Positions 6,652 through 6,760 of a DNA stretch of 6,760 bases are shown one piece after another. A program made the position numbers and the translations under genes. The stretch spans positions 1 through 6,760 of the forward strand of contig JAKUUF010000086.1 of NCBI GenBank assembly GCA_022448705.1. The letters run 5' to 3'. The first letter of the stretch is position 1. Every line of letters starts with the position of its first letter. This DNA comes from SAR324 cluster bacterium (lineage in GTDB: Bacteria; SAR324; NAC60-12). The notes below the pieces were generated by a model. The model worked only from the letters and a program-made list of their open reading frames with translations. It had not been told where the DNA came from and made no database searches.

Positions 6652-6760
6652 ATGAAAAGGAGATATTTGTTTCTAACAAGAATTGTCATTATTTATTTTG
6701 TAGTATCTTTCTTAACTCCTGTTTTAACAGCCTTTGCGTATTATCCTCTCAGCTGGGACG
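6652..6760 (+). CDS. N-terminus of an exported protein, 3'-truncated by the window edge
   Basis: ATG at 6652 is preceded by AGGAG (6643-6647, 4-nt gap). The visible 36 codons encode a typical Sec signal peptide: basic n-region MKRR, a hydrophobic core rich in I, V, L and F (about residues 5-24), and an AFA motif at about 27-29 suitable for signal peptidase I, followed by YYPLSWD. The mature protein would be secreted or periplasmic. No stop is reached and too little is visible to assign a family. It is transcribed away from the lipoprotein genes and shares their divergent spacer. Confidence 0.75.
   Translation, partial: MKRRYLFLTRIVIIYFVVSFLTPVLTAFAYYPLSWD

Noticed and set aside
1..6760. CRISPR array, tRNA, rRNA, insertion sequence, phage or defence genes
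   Set aside because: No regularly spaced repeats, cloverleaf, terminal inverted repeats or matching protein motifs were seen on either strand.

Overview
The window reads as chromosomal DNA of a Gram-negative bacterium with moderately AT-rich composition. Two lipoprotein signal peptides with lipobox cysteines, a third secreted protein and a six-domain proteobacterial-type ribosomal protein S1 support this. S1 combined with an M81 (MlrC-like) metallopeptidase and a FlgT-like lipoprotein would fit a deltaproteobacterial-type or similar environmental lineage, but this placement is a low-confidence inference. I see no transposase, phage gene, CRISPR array, tRNA or rRNA.

Layout. Positions 1-2148 (+) hold a 5'-truncated gene for 30S ribosomal protein S1 (rpsA). 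The frame is open from the first base. It contains six S1 domains flanked by low-complexity extensions, including an unusually long charged C-terminal tail with an internal duplication. A convergent spacer (2149-2310) carries a perfect 10-bp hairpin. Three genes then lie on the minus strand, transcribed right to left: a FlgT-like lipoprotein (stop at 4983, start corrected to 6344), a HEAT-repeat lipoprotein (4060-4917) 65 bp behind it, and, after a 132-bp spacer with an AT-rich hairpin, an M81 metallopeptidase (2311-3927). The M81 protein has a non-conserved C-terminal tail of about 50 residues. A 307-bp AT-rich divergent spacer (6345-6651) separates the lipoproteins from the start of a new plus-strand gene (6652 to the right edge) encoding an exported protein with a cleavable signal peptide.

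How the genes may work together. S1 is a housekeeping translation protein facing away from the rest. The two lipoproteins are close, co-oriented and both predicted to sit on the periplasmic face of an envelope membrane, so they probably form one transcription unit: an uncharacterised envelope pair made of a helical-repeat scaffold and a FlgT-like protein. The M81 enzyme looks cytoplasmic, since it has no signal peptide, and may be only a positional neighbour. The least explained part of the window is this lipoprotein pair with the divergent exported protein. The sequence suggests an envelope function but does not show which one.
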